Positions 47,220 through 56,564 of a stretch of DNA of 64,000 bases are shown one piece after another. The position numbers and the translations under genes are program-made. The first letter of the stretch is position 1; each line of letters starts with the position of its first letter. Below the pieces are notes generated by a model, which searched no databases, was not told the DNA's origin, and saw only the letters and a program-made list of their open reading frames with translations. The DNA is from Armatimonadota bacterium (GTDB lineage Bacteria > Armatimonadota > Fimbriimonadia > Fimbriimonadales > Fimbriimonadaceae), in contig JAIUNY010000005.1 of the NCBI GenBank assembly GCA_020161505.1, positions 72,003 through 136,002 on the forward strand, read 5' to 3'.

Positions 47220-49139
47220 TTACGCCGGGCCTGGTTCCAGTTTTCCGGTGATGGGCGGCGTGGAGGTTTCGCTTGTTTCGCTCGGCGTGGTCGGCGGAGC
47301 GATTTCGCGCGGTCGGAGTTCTTCGCCTTTCAGAAGAGCGAGGAGATCTTCGCGATCAATCGTCTCGTGGATGAGAAGCGCGTCGGCAATCGCATCCAGC
47401 TTCGGACGATTCTCCTCAATGATCGTGCGAGCCCGCTGGTTGCAGTGATCCACAATTCGGCGAACTTCTTCGTCAATTTGGCGAGCGACGTCCTCGCTGT
47501 AATCTCGATCCGCTTGCATCTCGCGGCCCAGGAACGGATTGCTGACGTTGCGACCGATCGCCAGGGTGCCGAGCTTGTCGCTCATGCCGAATCTCGTGAC
47601 CATCGCCCGAGCAATGCGGGTGACTCGCTCCAGGTCGTTCGACGCTCCCGTCCAGCGCTCGCCAAAGACGAGTTCTTCTGCGAGCAAGCCTGAGAGCAGG
47701 ACGCTGATATCGTCCATCAGTTCTTGCCGAGAGGTGTGGTAGCTGTCGTTCTCCGGCAGTTGCCAGGTGGAACCAAGCGACATGCCTCGCGGGAGAATCG
47801 TGACTTTGTGAACCGGGTCGCTGTGCTCCAGAAGCTCGCCGACGAGAGCGTGACCAGCTTCGTGATACGCGGTGATCTTGCGCTCCTTTTCATCCATGAC
47901 TCGGCTCTTCCGCGCTGGGCCAGCGATGACGCGATCCAGCGCTTCCTCAAGGTCGTCCTGCGCGACCTTGGGGTGATTGCGCCGTGCGGCGAGCAAGGCT
48001 GCTTCGTTCAGCGTGTTGGCCAGATCCGCACCAGTGAAGCCTGGGCTCCTCTTTGCGAGGGCGCGCAGGTCAATGTCGGCAGCCAGCGGCTTGCCCTTAG
48101 AGTGAATCTTCAGGATTGCCTCGCGACCGTCGATGTCGGGGGCGTCGACCATGATCTTGCGGTCGAAGCGTCCGGGACGGAGCAGCGCCTCATCGAGAAC
48201 GTCGGATCGGTTGGTCGCGGCGATCACCACGACACCGGAGTTGGTCTCGAAGCCGTCCATTTCGACGAGGAGCTGGTTGAGGGTCTGCTCACGCTCGTCG
48301 TTGCCGCCTCCGACACCAGTGCCGCGTTGACGACCCACCGCGTCGATTTCGTCGACAAAGATCAGACAGGGGCGATGGGCTTTGGCGGTTTCGAACAGAT
48401 CGCGAACCCGTGCCGCACCGACGCCCACGAACATTTCGACGAATTCCGAACCAGAGATGTGGAAGAAGGGCACGCCCGCTTCGCCAGCGATCGCCCGGGC
48501 GAGGTGAGTTTTTCCAACGCCTGGAGGGCCGACAAGCAGCACGCCCTTCGGAATCTTGGCTCCGAGCGCGACATACTTCTTCGTGTTGCGCAGGAAGTCA
48601 ACAACTTCGAAAAGCTCTTCCCGAGCTTCGTCGATCCCCGCAACATCTTCAAAAGTGACTTTGGGAGTGTTTTCCCCGGCCCGCCGAGCACGGCTTCGGC
48701 CGAAGCTCATCGCCTGATTCCCGCTGGCTTGCGCCTGGCGGGAGAAGATGAACCAGATGAACCCAATCATCAGGAAGGTGAACAGAACGTAGCCGAGGAT
48801 CGGCATCATCGCCGCGGCCGCCGATGGCCCGGGCGTCTCGTACTGGACGTTTTTCTCTCGCAGGAACCCCGCGAGATCGGCTCCCAGTTGCGTATCCGGG
48901 CCAACGGTCTCGACAATGAACTCTTCGTTCTTGTCCTTGAACTTACCGGTGATGACCGTGCCTTCCCACTTCACCGGGCTTGCAATCTGACCATCCACGA
49001 TCTCCTGTCGGAATGAGCTCTCGTTGAGCTTTTTCGGAGCATTCGCGACGAAGTTGGGATTGCTACCGAGAGCATTCATAAGGAGGATCAGCAGCAACAC
49101 ACTGCCAACCGCAACGAGCAATAATCGAGCGCCCTTCAA
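47220..49139 (-). CDS. ftsH: ATP-dependent zinc metalloprotease FtsH
   Basis: 639 residues from TTG. Two membrane segments (about 5-24 and 112-135) enclose a periplasmic domain. The AAA domain has Walker A GPPGVGKT (Lys210), Walker [12 protein letters not shown] and the second region of homology [18 protein letters not shown]. The protease domain has the zinc motif HEAGH (His426, His430). FtsH degrades unneeded membrane and regulatory proteins. It follows tilS after 67 bases, the common tilS-ftsH order. The C-terminal tail is Thr/Pro/Glu-rich. Confidence 0.95.
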   Translation of the reverse strand: MKGARLLLVAVGSVLLLILLMNALGSNPNFVANAPKKLNESSFRQEIVDGQIASPVKWEGTVITGKFKDKNEEFIVETVGPDTQLGADLAGFLREKNVQYETPGPSAAAAMMPILGYVLFTFLMIGFIWFIFSRQAQASGNQAMSFGRSRARRAGENTPKVTFEDVAGIDEAREELFEVVDFLRNTKKYVALGAKIPKGVLLVGPPGVGKTHLARAIAGEAGVPFFHISGSEFVEMFVGVGAARVRDLFETAKAHRPCLIFVDEIDAVGRQRGTGVGGGNDEREQTLNQLLVEMDGFETNSGVVVIAATNRSDVLDEALLRPGRFDRKIMVDAPDIDGREAILKIHSKGKPLAADIDLRALAKRSPGFTGADLANTLNEAALLAARRNHPKVAQDDLEEALDRVIAGPARKSRVMDEKERKITAYHEAGHALVGELLEHSDPVHKVTILPRGMSLGSTWQLPENDSYHTSRQELMDDISVLLSGLLAEELVFGERWTGASNDLERVTRIARAMVTRFGMSDKLGTLAIGRNVSNPFLGREMQADRDYSEDVARQIDEEVRRIVDHCNQRARTIIEENRPKLDAIADALLIHETIDREDLLALLKGEELRPREIAPPTTPSETSETSTPPITGKLEPGPA

Positions 49140-49206
49140 ATCTGCACACCTAAGCGGGTTTCCGCTCCCCCTTTGTACGTCCGAGGGCGGTTATCCGTTC
49201 CTATCA

Positions 49207-50598
49207 TTATGACCAGGATGGGTCTTGAAGCGGGCCGAACGAGAGCTTTAGCCCGCGTTTTGTCCGATCTGTCACCTTGACCCGATCCGACATCCTGACT
49301 CCAGGCACCCAGATCGGTCCAGCCATATCGCAAATGATCGGCAATCTTCGCCGCGCAGCCAGGGTGAGTCCGGCTTCATTGAGCAAATCGCTGACAAGCT
49401 TGGTGCCCTCCATCCCGAGCGGCTCCATGCGATCGCCCGGCTCCAGGGAGCGGAAGTGGAGGTTTTTGGCGGAGGCATCCGGGTCAATGACCACTTCCAG
49501 ACTCCCGGGCTGCTGCCTAAAATCGCCTGGATCCCAGCTCTGAGCCGTGAGTTTCCATCCGAAGTGGTCGCTCTCAGTGTCCCCTGGCACGGTGAGAGGG
49601 AAGCGGAACACTTCATCCACCAGCAGTTGCCGCAAGTGGATCGTGTCACCCAAGATCTCGGTCACGACTTCGCCTTCTTCGAATGTGATGCTGCCGGAGC
49701 CGTCCTCCCCCAGGGCCTTGACAATTAGAGCGATCTGGTCGAAGCTCGGCTCGGCTCCCAGGTACTGGGCGATCAAGCGCAGGCAACGTTTCTGAACCAC
49801 AGCGGGGAGGGCAGTCAGGCCTCCCCGGGAAAGAATGACCTCGCAGTCGCGGGTCAAAAAGGCCAGATTCCCGTTTGGCAACTGCTCGATTCCTTCCAGC
49901 GAGTTGGCGGCGATTCCGTTGAGAAAGGCATCCTCCTCCGCGGCGATCTCGCTCAGTCGGATGAGGCTTTGGCGGAAACCAGGATGAACCGACTCAAATT
50001 CAGGGATCACTCGGTGGCGGAGACGGACGCGCGCAAACTCGATCTCCTGGTTCGCTGGGTCATCGTGGAACCAGAGGCCGTGCGCCACACAATAGGAACG
50101 CGTCTCCTCACGGCTGATAGAGAGCATCGGATGGCAGATCCCGTCCTCGCGTCCCGGAATCCCAATCAGGCCGTGCAGCCCGGTGCCGCGCGCAATGTGG
50201 AAGAGCACCGTCTCGATCTGGTCGTCTTCAGTGTGGGCGAGGGCCGTCCAGGGGGCTTCCACTTGATGCATGACCTGACGGAAGAACTGTCGCCGCGCCC
50301 ACCTCCCAGCCTCCTCCAGCCCGACCCGAAGGTCGCGAGCCATTTGCGGAACATCGGCTTTTCCGCTCAGGAAAGGAATCCCGCGTTCCTCGCAGAACTT
50401 CTCGCATTGGAGGAGCTCTTCGTCCGCCTCCGCGCGCATTCCATGGTGGAGATGAGCGGCGATGACATCAACCTCAAGCTTGCGGAGCAGATCGAGAAGA
50501 CACGCAGAATCCGCCCCGCCCGAGTAGCCGACGACAAGCGGACGTCCGGGAACAATCACGCCCAGACGGTCGAGTTCGGCTCGCAGACGGTCAATCAC
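49207..50598 (-). CDS. tilS: tRNA(Ile)-lysidine synthase
   Basis: 463 residues from GTG. The N-terminal PP-loop ATPase has SGGADSACLL (about 26-35) and HLHHGMRAEADEE; the substrate-binding and C-terminal domains (about 210-460) are present, including LEPGDRMEPLGMEGTKLVSDLLNEA. TilS modifies C34 of the minor isoleucine tRNA to lysidine using lysine and ATP. A TAAGAT box lies exactly 6 bases before the GTG (50605-50610), a leaderless candidate. Divergent from mgtE. Confidence 0.95.
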   Translation of the reverse strand: MIDRLRAELDRLGVIVPGRPLVVGYSGGADSACLLDLLRKLEVDVIAAHLHHGMRAEADEELLQCEKFCEERGIPFLSGKADVPQMARDLRVGLEEAGRWARRQFFRQVMHQVEAPWTALAHTEDDQIETVLFHIARGTGLHGLIGIPGREDGICHPMLSISREETRSYCVAHGLWFHDDPANQEIEFARVRLRHRVIPEFESVHPGFRQSLIRLSEIAAEEDAFLNGIAANSLEGIEQLPNGNLAFLTRDCEVILSRGGLTALPAVVQKRCLRLIAQYLGAEPSFDQIALIVKALGEDGSGSITFEEGEVVTEILGDTIHLRQLLVDEVFRFPLTVPGDTESDHFGWKLTAQSWDPGDFRQQPGSLEVVIDPDASAKNLHFRSLEPGDRMEPLGMEGTKLVSDLLNEAGLTLAARRRLPIICDMAGPIWVPGVRMSDRVKVTDRTKRGLKLSFGPLQDPSWS

Positions 50599-50604
50599 GG
50601 CTGA

Positions 50605-50610
50605 ATCTTA
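50605..50610 (-). promoter_or_regulatory. -10 box of tilS
   Basis: TAAGAT on the minus strand, spacer TCAGCC (6 bases), then GTG; no Shine-Dalgarno sequence. Confidence 0.5.
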
Positions 50611-50687
50611 CTGCGGCAACCGTCCCTGGCATCGGGCCAGACTTGCCTGGCCTCGGTACACTTCGGCAACCGGAGGTTGGGGCATAA

Positions 50688-52067
50688 ATGAACTCATTGC
50701 AAGAAAAGATCGCCCAGCTTCTGCACCTCCGAGAGCGCCTCAGTCGCCCGAGCGAATCGCAGGCCGCCAAAGAAGAGCTCCAAAAAGTCCGACCTGAAGA
50801 TCTTGCCGAGCAGGTCGTCCACATCGAGCCCGAGCACGCGGCAGAAATTCTCCAGGAAATGGAGCCGATCCAGGCCGCTAACGTATTGGTCGAGGCCCCC
50901 ACGGAAACGGTCCGCGCGATTGTCCGCGAGCTTCCTGACGATGTTCTTGCCGCGTACCTCGACGTTCTGCCAATGGACGACGCGATGGATTTGCGCGAGG
51001 AACTCGGGGATGACCGATTTGAATCGCTCCTGAACGTCATTCCGAAGGAAGACGCGCAAGAAATCCGCCGCCTGATGGCGTATCCGGAGGAATCGGTTGG
51101 GCGCTTGATGACGGAGCGCTTCTTCTGGGTCAAGCCGGAGGCCACGGTCAAGGAGATCCTTGCCGATATCCGCATTGCTCCGGATGAAAAGTATGAGATG
51201 GTCAATGACCTCTACGTGCTCGATGAAAACGAGCATGTGATCGGGGTGACCAGTCTGCGTAAGGTTCTCCGAGTTCCCACGACGACCACCGCCGCGGCTC
51301 TGATGAAGGGCGATGTCGTCACGGTTCGGGCCTCTGAAGACGAAGAATCCGCCGCTCGTCTCATGGCTCGGTACGGTTTCTATGCACTCCCCGTCGTGGA
51401 CGATCGCGGGAAGATGGTCGGAATCTTCACCGGCGATGACGCCCAGGCGATCCTGCGCGAAGCGGAAACCGAAGACGTTCTTGCGGTTGGCGCTGTCTCG
51501 GGTGACGCCGAGCCGTACATGTCGCTGAGTGTGTGGCAACTCTACAAACGACGTTTTCCCTGGCTCCTGGCCCTGTTCGTCGCGGAGACGCTCACCGGTC
51601 AAGTGATGCGCCACTATTTCCCATCGGACGGAGCCGCCGCGACGGCGGCTTCCATGATGCTGTTCCTTCCGCTGATTCTGGGCGCGGGTGGAAACAGTGG
51701 CTCGCAGGTCACCACCACGATCACTCGCGCGCTTGCGCTGGGAGAAGTCGTGCCAGGTGACTGGCTTCGGGTCATCCGCCGGGAGTTTGCCACCGCACTC
51801 CTCGTCGGAGGCTCGCTCGGACTCATTGGTTTTGCGCGCGCCTTGTTCGGTTGGAACACTGGCATGGGGCTGAGCCTGGTTGTCGGCCTGGCTCTCCCTG
51901 CCATCGTCTTATGGGCCACCAGCGTCGGGAGCTTGCTTCCCATCGCCGCGAAGCGCCTGAAAATTGACCCGGCGGTGATGAGCGCTCCCTTTATCACCAC
52001 CTTCGTGGATGCCACCGGGCTCATCATCTACTTCGAGATCGCCCTGCGGATTTTGCCGAAATCATAG
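50688..52067 (+). CDS. mgtE: Magnesium transporter MgtE
   Basis: 459 residues. Cytoplasmic N domain of helical repeats (1-130: EDLAEQVVHIEPEHAAEILQEM), paired CBS domains (about 135-260: MTERFFWVKPEATVKEIL, MKGDVVTVRASEDEESAARLM), then five membrane segments (about 285-455) with the MgtE motifs LPLILGAGGNSGSQVTTTITRALALGE and VVGLALPAIVLWATSVGS. It is a Mg2+-gated channel whose CBS part closes at high Mg2+. GGAGG lies 12-16 bases before the ATG. No Mg-sensing riboswitch is visible in the 90-base gap to tilS. Confidence 0.95.
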   Translation: MNSLQEKIAQLLHLRERLSRPSESQAAKEELQKVRPEDLAEQVVHIEPEHAAEILQEMEPIQAANVLVEAPTETVRAIVRELPDDVLAAYLDVLPMDDAMDLREELGDDRFESLLNVIPKEDAQEIRRLMAYPEESVGRLMTERFFWVKPEATVKEILADIRIAPDEKYEMVNDLYVLDENEHVIGVTSLRKVLRVPTTTTAAALMKGDVVTVRASEDEESAARLMARYGFYALPVVDDRGKMVGIFTGDDAQAILREAETEDVLAVGAVSGDAEPYMSLSVWQLYKRRFPWLLALFVAETLTGQVMRHYFPSDGAAATAASMMLFLPLILGAGGNSGSQVTTTITRALALGEVVPGDWLRVIRREFATALLVGGSLGLIGFARALFGWNTGMGLSLVVGLALPAIVLWATSVGSLLPIAAKRLKIDPAVMSAPFITTFVDATGLIIYFEIALRILPKS

Positions 52068-52108
52068 AGCGCGACCTACAGAAAACTAGGCGAATCCCCG
52101 GATTTGCG

Positions 52109-52151
52109 CGTCTGAACAAAAGATATGGCACTCGCGATCTTGGTTCAGACG
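52109..52151. repeat. Long inverted repeat upstream of the S41 peptidase gene
   Basis: CGTCTGAAC (52109-52117) and GTTCAGACG (52143-52151) are perfect complements. An inner AAGAT/ATCTT pair (52120-52124 with 52137-52141) extends the stem to 14 bp around a 12-base loop. There is no T tract. It is either an operator or a structured leader. Confidence 0.6.
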
Positions 52152-52185
52152 TAGAGAGGTCATACTCACGAGAATATTCCTCACC

Positions 52186-53460
52186 ATGAACGTGCTCTCA
52201 TCACTCAAACGGGGCCTCGCCCTCGGGGTTGCCACTCTCGCCCTGATCGGTGCGGGAACGGCGCAATCGTCAGATGCGCAGGCCATGACCGCCGATGCCA
52301 AAGAAGCGGCCCTCAAGTCGTTGGAAGAAGTGCTCCTTCGCGATGCTTTTGTGCCCGGAGTCAGCTTTGCACGGTGGCCGGAAATGGTCAAGAAACGCGC
52401 GGCTGAATTCGAAAAGGCCAAGACTCGGGGTCAGTTCGCCGATGTGGTGAACGGCGCGATGGAAGAGTTTGGCTTCAGCCATATTGTGCTTTTCCCGCCG
52501 AGCTACGGCGAGCAGAGGGTCACGCAACGCCGATCAGGCATCGGGATTCGCATCACCCTTGAATCGAAAGGCATTCGGGTCATGGATGTTTTCCCGGACA
52601 GCCCCGCCACGGATGCCGGTCTCCAGCCGGGCGATTTGATCATCGAGTGCGACGGTAAACCGACTCGTGTGGTAGCTGACCTGCAGGGCGACAAGGGGCA
52701 GAAATCCACGATCGTTTTTGTTCGAGGAACCGAGCAGATTTCCAAAGAAGTCACCCGCCGGGATTACAAAACCGTGATCCCCGAGAGCGTGACGTGGCAA
52801 GGAAAGACCGCTGTGGTGCGCGTCCCGACATTCGATATGGGCTATAGCCGAGAGAATGTCGAGAACATCATGGCCGAGGTTGCGGCGAAGTCAGAGAGCG
52901 TGGTGCTCGATCTTCGTGGCAATCCGGGTGGGCGAGTGCCCAACCTTCAGCACCTGGCCTCGTTCTTCCTGGATTCTCGAGCCGAGCCGATGGGAACGTT
53001 CATCGGCAAGATGCAGGTTTTGGCCTACGAGCAAAAGCATGGCCCGACGACCGATCTCCAAGCCATCGCCGACGCTTCTCCTCTCAAGACACGGGCGAGT
53101 AGCAATGGGCTGAAGCTTCTGCTGAAGCAGCCGGTCGCGGTTTTGATTGATGGCGGTTCGGGATCGGCGAGCGAGATTCTGGCCGCTGCTCTCGGTGAGA
53201 TCAAGTCGGCGCCGCTGGTGGGCACTCAGACGGCGGGCGCGGTGCTCGCTTCGGTGGTGGTTCCCTTGGCGGGCGATGAAGGCTTCTGGATTCAGTACCC
53301 CCTCACCGACTACCTGACGATCAAAGGCAAGCGACTGGAAGGCAACGGGGTCGAACCCACCCACCGGGCCAAACTCCGCACGTTCGAGCACGATGAGCCG
53401 CTGGAGACCGCGATCAAGCTGCTGCAGAAGCCGATTACTCCGGCGAAAAGAGCTGGTTAA
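52186..53460 (+). CDS. S41-family (C-terminal processing) peptidase with PDZ domain
   Basis: 424 residues. A signal peptide (1-26, ending AGTAQ) is followed by a helical prodomain, a PDZ domain (about 105-185; GIGIRITLESKGIRVMDVFPDSPATDAGLQPGD) and the TSPc protease fold with LDLRGNPGGRVP and nucleophile Ser327 in GSGSASEIL. In tail-specific proteases the partner Lys lies 25 residues after the Ser; here that position is Ala352 (TAGA for FGKG), so either another residue serves or the enzyme is of the Lys-less S41 type. It ends inside the 3' end of a convergent gene. Confidence 0.85.
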   Translation: MNVLSSLKRGLALGVATLALIGAGTAQSSDAQAMTADAKEAALKSLEEVLLRDAFVPGVSFARWPEMVKKRAAEFEKAKTRGQFADVVNGAMEEFGFSHIVLFPPSYGEQRVTQRRSGIGIRITLESKGIRVMDVFPDSPATDAGLQPGDLIIECDGKPTRVVADLQGDKGQKSTIVFVRGTEQISKEVTRRDYKTVIPESVTWQGKTAVVRVPTFDMGYSRENVENIMAEVAAKSESVVLDLRGNPGGRVPNLQHLASFFLDSRAEPMGTFIGKMQVLAYEQKHGPTTDLQAIADASPLKTRASSNGLKLLLKQPVAVLIDGGSGSASEILAAALGEIKSAPLVGTQTAGAVLASVVVPLAGDEGFWIQYPLTDYLTIKGKRLEGNGVEPTHRAKLRTFEHDEPLETAIKLLQKPITPAKRAG

Positions 53461-54682
53461 TCGGCTTCGCCGGTGAGGTTGATTCCACGCCGGGCTTCCA
53501 CGAGGAGTCCGGCGTGAGTTTTCTGGAGGACTGCGTCAGGAGTGCCCCGGTCGCATCCTTGATCACGGTCATGATTTCAAGCACTTGCCCATCGGCTTGC
53601 GACGTGATTCGGAAGGTCGTGGTCTCCACTTTTGCGGTGGTCACAAACTTCGATCCTTGTCGAGAGGTGACAACCGACGACCCGCCTTGTTCCAACATGC
53701 CCCGGAACGGATTGATCTCGAGGAGAACATCCCTGAGAATCGGATCGACCCGGCTCCCTGCGTTCGCGACCGCATCAATCACCTGGCTCGCACTGGCTTT
53801 GCCTCGGTAGACCGCCTTCGACTTCAGGTTCCGAATCGTGAGCATCCCGTTGGAGTAGGTCCAGAGCAGAACCCCGTCGTCCTGGGCGACGATGTTGGGG
53901 GTCGAAAGGATCTTCACTCGTTCGCCTTCGTCATCCACCAGGTAGCCGAAGCTCTGCCCCGGCTCATGCCGGTCGAAGATCTTGGTCATCGCCTCGTTCC
54001 GATTGATGGGCGCGTTGGGTTTGGCGAGAGTCTCGTTGAAGTTCTTGACGGCAAATGCTCCCTTGACATTCGCCGGATCGGGTCGGTTTTTGAGCGGGGA
54101 ATAGGTGATTTTCCACTCGACCCTGCCCTTGTCGTTGGCGATGAGCGCATTGACGAGCCTCCCCGTCTTGGGATCCATCGTCAGCTCCATGATGTTGAGC
54201 TTTTCGATGTAGTTCAGCTTGATCGGCTTGCCGTTTCCAGAGGTTTCCGTCCATTTCCCTGCGGCTTTGAAAGCGGCGAGAAAATCGGCCATCCCGTTGG
54301 GATCGAGCAGCGCTCCGAGGAAGGAATCGTAACTCGGCGTGGCCGTCCGCACCATTTCGGCGAAGGTGGTGATCTGCGGATACTCCTGCGTGATGTACTG
54401 CCCCAGATCCGAGCGAAAAACGGTGGCCTTGGGCTCGTCGCCGAGGACGTAGTAGGCGATCTCGTCGAATGGTCGGAAGTCCGAGTCAACAAGAAGATGG
54501 ACTCGTTTGCCACGAACCACATCCATCTCGTGCCGCGTCTTCGCGGCGGTTTGAGGTGTGATCACCGCACTCACCGCCACGATATGCTCCTGAGTCACCG
54601 CAGCGTGGCGGGTCGCAAGCACCTTCGAGAAGAAGTCCACGTTTCGGGTGGTGGAAATGGCGGCAAGAGCGGCGAGAAGCAT
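53435..54682 (-). CDS. Exported protein of unknown function
   Basis: 415 residues. The first residues MLLAALAAISTT make a minimal signal or anchor. The rest is a mixed alpha/beta protein with repeated strands (KLNYIEKLNIMELTMDPKTGRLVNALI) recalling LolA/outer-membrane-lipoprotein-carrier-like sheets, but without decisive motifs. I do not recognise a named family. The last 26 bases overlap the S41 gene tail-to-tail. It lies 9 bases downstream of an ABC permease gene on the same strand and could be the last gene of that operon. Confidence 0.65.
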   Translation of the reverse strand: MLLAALAAISTTRNVDFFSKVLATRHAAVTQEHIVAVSAVITPQTAAKTRHEMDVVRGKRVHLLVDSDFRPFDEIAYYVLGDEPKATVFRSDLGQYITQEYPQITTFAEMVRTATPSYDSFLGALLDPNGMADFLAAFKAAGKWTETSGNGKPIKLNYIEKLNIMELTMDPKTGRLVNALIANDKGRVEWKITYSPLKNRPDPANVKGAFAVKNFNETLAKPNAPINRNEAMTKIFDRHEPGQSFGYLVDDEGERVKILSTPNIVAQDDGVLLWTYSNGMLTIRNLKSKAVYRGKASASQVIDAVANAGSRVDPILRDVLLEINPFRGMLEQGGSSVVTSRQGSKFVTTAKVETTTFRITSQADGQVLEIMTVIKDATGALLTQSSRKLTPDSSWKPGVESTSPAKPINQLFSPE

Positions 54683-54691
54683 AGGCTGATA

Positions 54692-55576
54692 TTAAGGACG
54701 TCCGAGACCGCTGGGGGGCTTGTTCTTGCCAAGGAATCCCGCGAGTGCGACCAGAGTGACCAGATAGGGAAGGGACTGCCAGAACTCGCGCGGGATGGTT
54801 TGCCCGAAGAATGACTGGCCCTGCATCTGCAAGTTGATCGCCTCGAAAAATCCAAAAGCCAGACAAGCAAGCAGAGTCGGGATAGGCCGCCATCCGCCAA
54901 GAATCAGAGCGGCAAGCGCGATGTAGCCTCGGCCGGCGGTCATCTCGTCGCTGAAACTCCCGGCGTTGGTGACGATGAGGGTTCCTCCCAGCCCGCAAAA
55001 GATTCCTGTCCAGAGCAAAGCGAAGAGTCGCACGTGAACCGGGTTCACCCCCATCTGGCGAGCCTTATCCGGGTCGTTTCCGACCGCATTGAGCCGCAAT
55101 CCACCCCGCGTCGACTTGAGATACCACCAAATCCCGACGACCGCCGTCCAGGCGGCCACCCAGTAGATGAAGATCGGGAAGCTCGCCATGCGCCCGCTGA
55201 GTTGGTTGCTCAGAGTTTTGGCGATCAGCGAGGTTCCTCCCACCGCCAGGGCATTGATTCCCATGCCGCTGATGATGTGATCCATCCGGAAGGTTTGCGT
55301 GAGCAGCGCATGCAGAAGACTGAGGGCCGTTCCGACCCCGATCCCAGCAAGCACCGCGAGCACCGGATTCCCGCTGAGCTGGCCGACGATCCCTGCCGCA
55401 CAGGCCGCGCCGAGCATCTTGCCCTCCAGACCGATGTTGACGACGCCAGATCGCTCGCTGCAGAGCCCACCGAGCGCGGCGAGAATGAGCGGTGAGCTCA
55501 GGGTGAGAGCGCTGGTGAGAAGGGTTAGCCCTTGAATGCTCGCCAGGCCGAACAGAATGACCAGCGGATCAATCAC
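54692..55576 (-). CDS. ABC permease, nucleoside/BMP type (NupQ-like)
   Basis: 294 residues from GTG, overlapping the previous permease gene by 8 bases. Eight or nine membrane segments; SPLILAALGGLCSERSGVVNIGLEGKMLGAA is diagnostic of the second permease of BMP-type nucleoside or simple-sugar importers. GNDPDKARQMGVNP is the cytoplasmic loop that contacts the ATPase. It pairs with the 331-residue permease. The substrate is probably a nucleoside or related compound, by family. Confidence 0.9.
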   Translation of the reverse strand: MIDPLVILFGLASIQGLTLLTSALTLSSPLILAALGGLCSERSGVVNIGLEGKMLGAACAAGIVGQLSGNPVLAVLAGIGVGTALSLLHALLTQTFRMDHIISGMGINALAVGGTSLIAKTLSNQLSGRMASFPIFIYWVAAWTAVVGIWWYLKSTRGGLRLNAVGNDPDKARQMGVNPVHVRLFALLWTGIFCGLGGTLIVTNAGSFSDEMTAGRGYIALAALILGGWRPIPTLLACLAFGFFEAINLQMQGQSFFGQTIPREFWQSLPYLVTLVALAGFLGKNKPPSGLGRP

Positions 55577-56564
55577 GGGCGGCCTCCTTGCGGTAGCGGT
55601 ACGCGGCGAAGACGATGATCAGCACACCCAGGAGGATCCCCGACATGCCTTTGGGCACCCCGTCGAGGCTGAGAGCCGTGGTTCCCTGGGCGATGATGCC
55701 AAAGAGGAGCGCACTAGGCAGCAGAGCGATCGGCGAACCTGCTGCGAGTAAGGCGACACCCAGCGCATCAAAACCAACGCCACCAGAGAATCCGCCGTAG
55801 AACCGTTCTTCGTACGCAAGAACCTGGAGGGCTCCCGCGAACCCCGCGAGGGCACCGGAGAGGCACATCGCCTTGAGAGTGACCTGCTTGACCGCGATCC
55901 CGGCAAAGCGCGCCGCCGTCGGATTCCCGCCCGTGGCTTCGAGTTCGTAGCCGCTCACCGTCTTTTTGAGATAGAACCAAAGCCCGATCACGGCGGCAAT
56001 CCCGAGGAGGAGGGCGAGGTTAATCTGCAGGGCTTTCTCTCGGTAGATCAGGGGGAGCAAGGTCTCCGTGGGGAGATACTTGGTCGTCGCCGCTTGCTCA
56101 TCCGGGTCTTTCATGATCCCCGTGACCATCCAGAGGCTGAGCACCCGGGCGATGTTGTTCAGCATGATCGTCGTGATGACTTCGTGACCACCTCGATACG
56201 CCTTGATCCAGCCCGCCGGAAGTGCCCAAAGTGCGCCCACAAGTGCCCCAGACACCATGCCGAGAACCATCCCGACTGGGCCAGGATTCGCGAGGGCGAC
56301 CGCCGTGCCCGACATCGCCCCCATGACAAACTGTCCATCCGCGCCGATGTTAAAGAGTCCTGCGCGAAGCGCCACGAAAACGGCTGCTCCAAGGATGAGG
56401 AGCGGAGTCGCTTGCCGAAGGGTGTTCCGCCATCCGGCCGGAGATCCGACCGCGCTTTGGATCATTTTCGCGAGAGATTCCAACGGCACCACGCCGCAGA
56501 CGACCAGCGCGAAATAGACCACGGCGAATCCGCCGAGGGCCAGGAGAGCAAAACGCCAGTTCAT
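55569..56564 (-). CDS. ABC permease, nucleoside/BMP type (NupP-like)
   Basis: 331 residues, ATG overlapping the ATPase stop (ATGA). Membrane segments begin at about 5. LRQATPLLILGAAVFVALRAGLFNIGADGQFVMGA is the family signature of the first permease; ATGGNPTAARFAGIAVKQV is its coupling loop. It forms the heterodimeric channel with the next gene product. Gene order ATPase-permease-permease matches nupOPQ of Bacillus, but the binding lipoprotein gene (nupN/bmp) is not in this operon. Confidence 0.9.
   Translation of the reverse strand: MNWRFALLALGGFAVVYFALVVCGVVPLESLAKMIQSAVGSPAGWRNTLRQATPLLILGAAVFVALRAGLFNIGADGQFVMGAMSGTAVALANPGPVGMVLGMVSGALVGALWALPAGWIKAYRGGHEVITTIMLNNIARVLSLWMVTGIMKDPDEQAATTKYLPTETLLPLIYREKALQINLALLLGIAAVIGLWFYLKKTVSGYELEATGGNPTAARFAGIAVKQVTLKAMCLSGALAGFAGALQVLAYEERFYGGFSGGVGFDALGVALLAAGSPIALLPSALLFGIIAQGTTALSLDGVPKGMSGILLGVLIIVFAAYRYRKEAARD

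Noticed and set aside
50611-50687. Mg-sensing riboswitch for mgtE
   Set aside because: The gap is 90 bases, too short for an M-box, with no matching conserved sequence.
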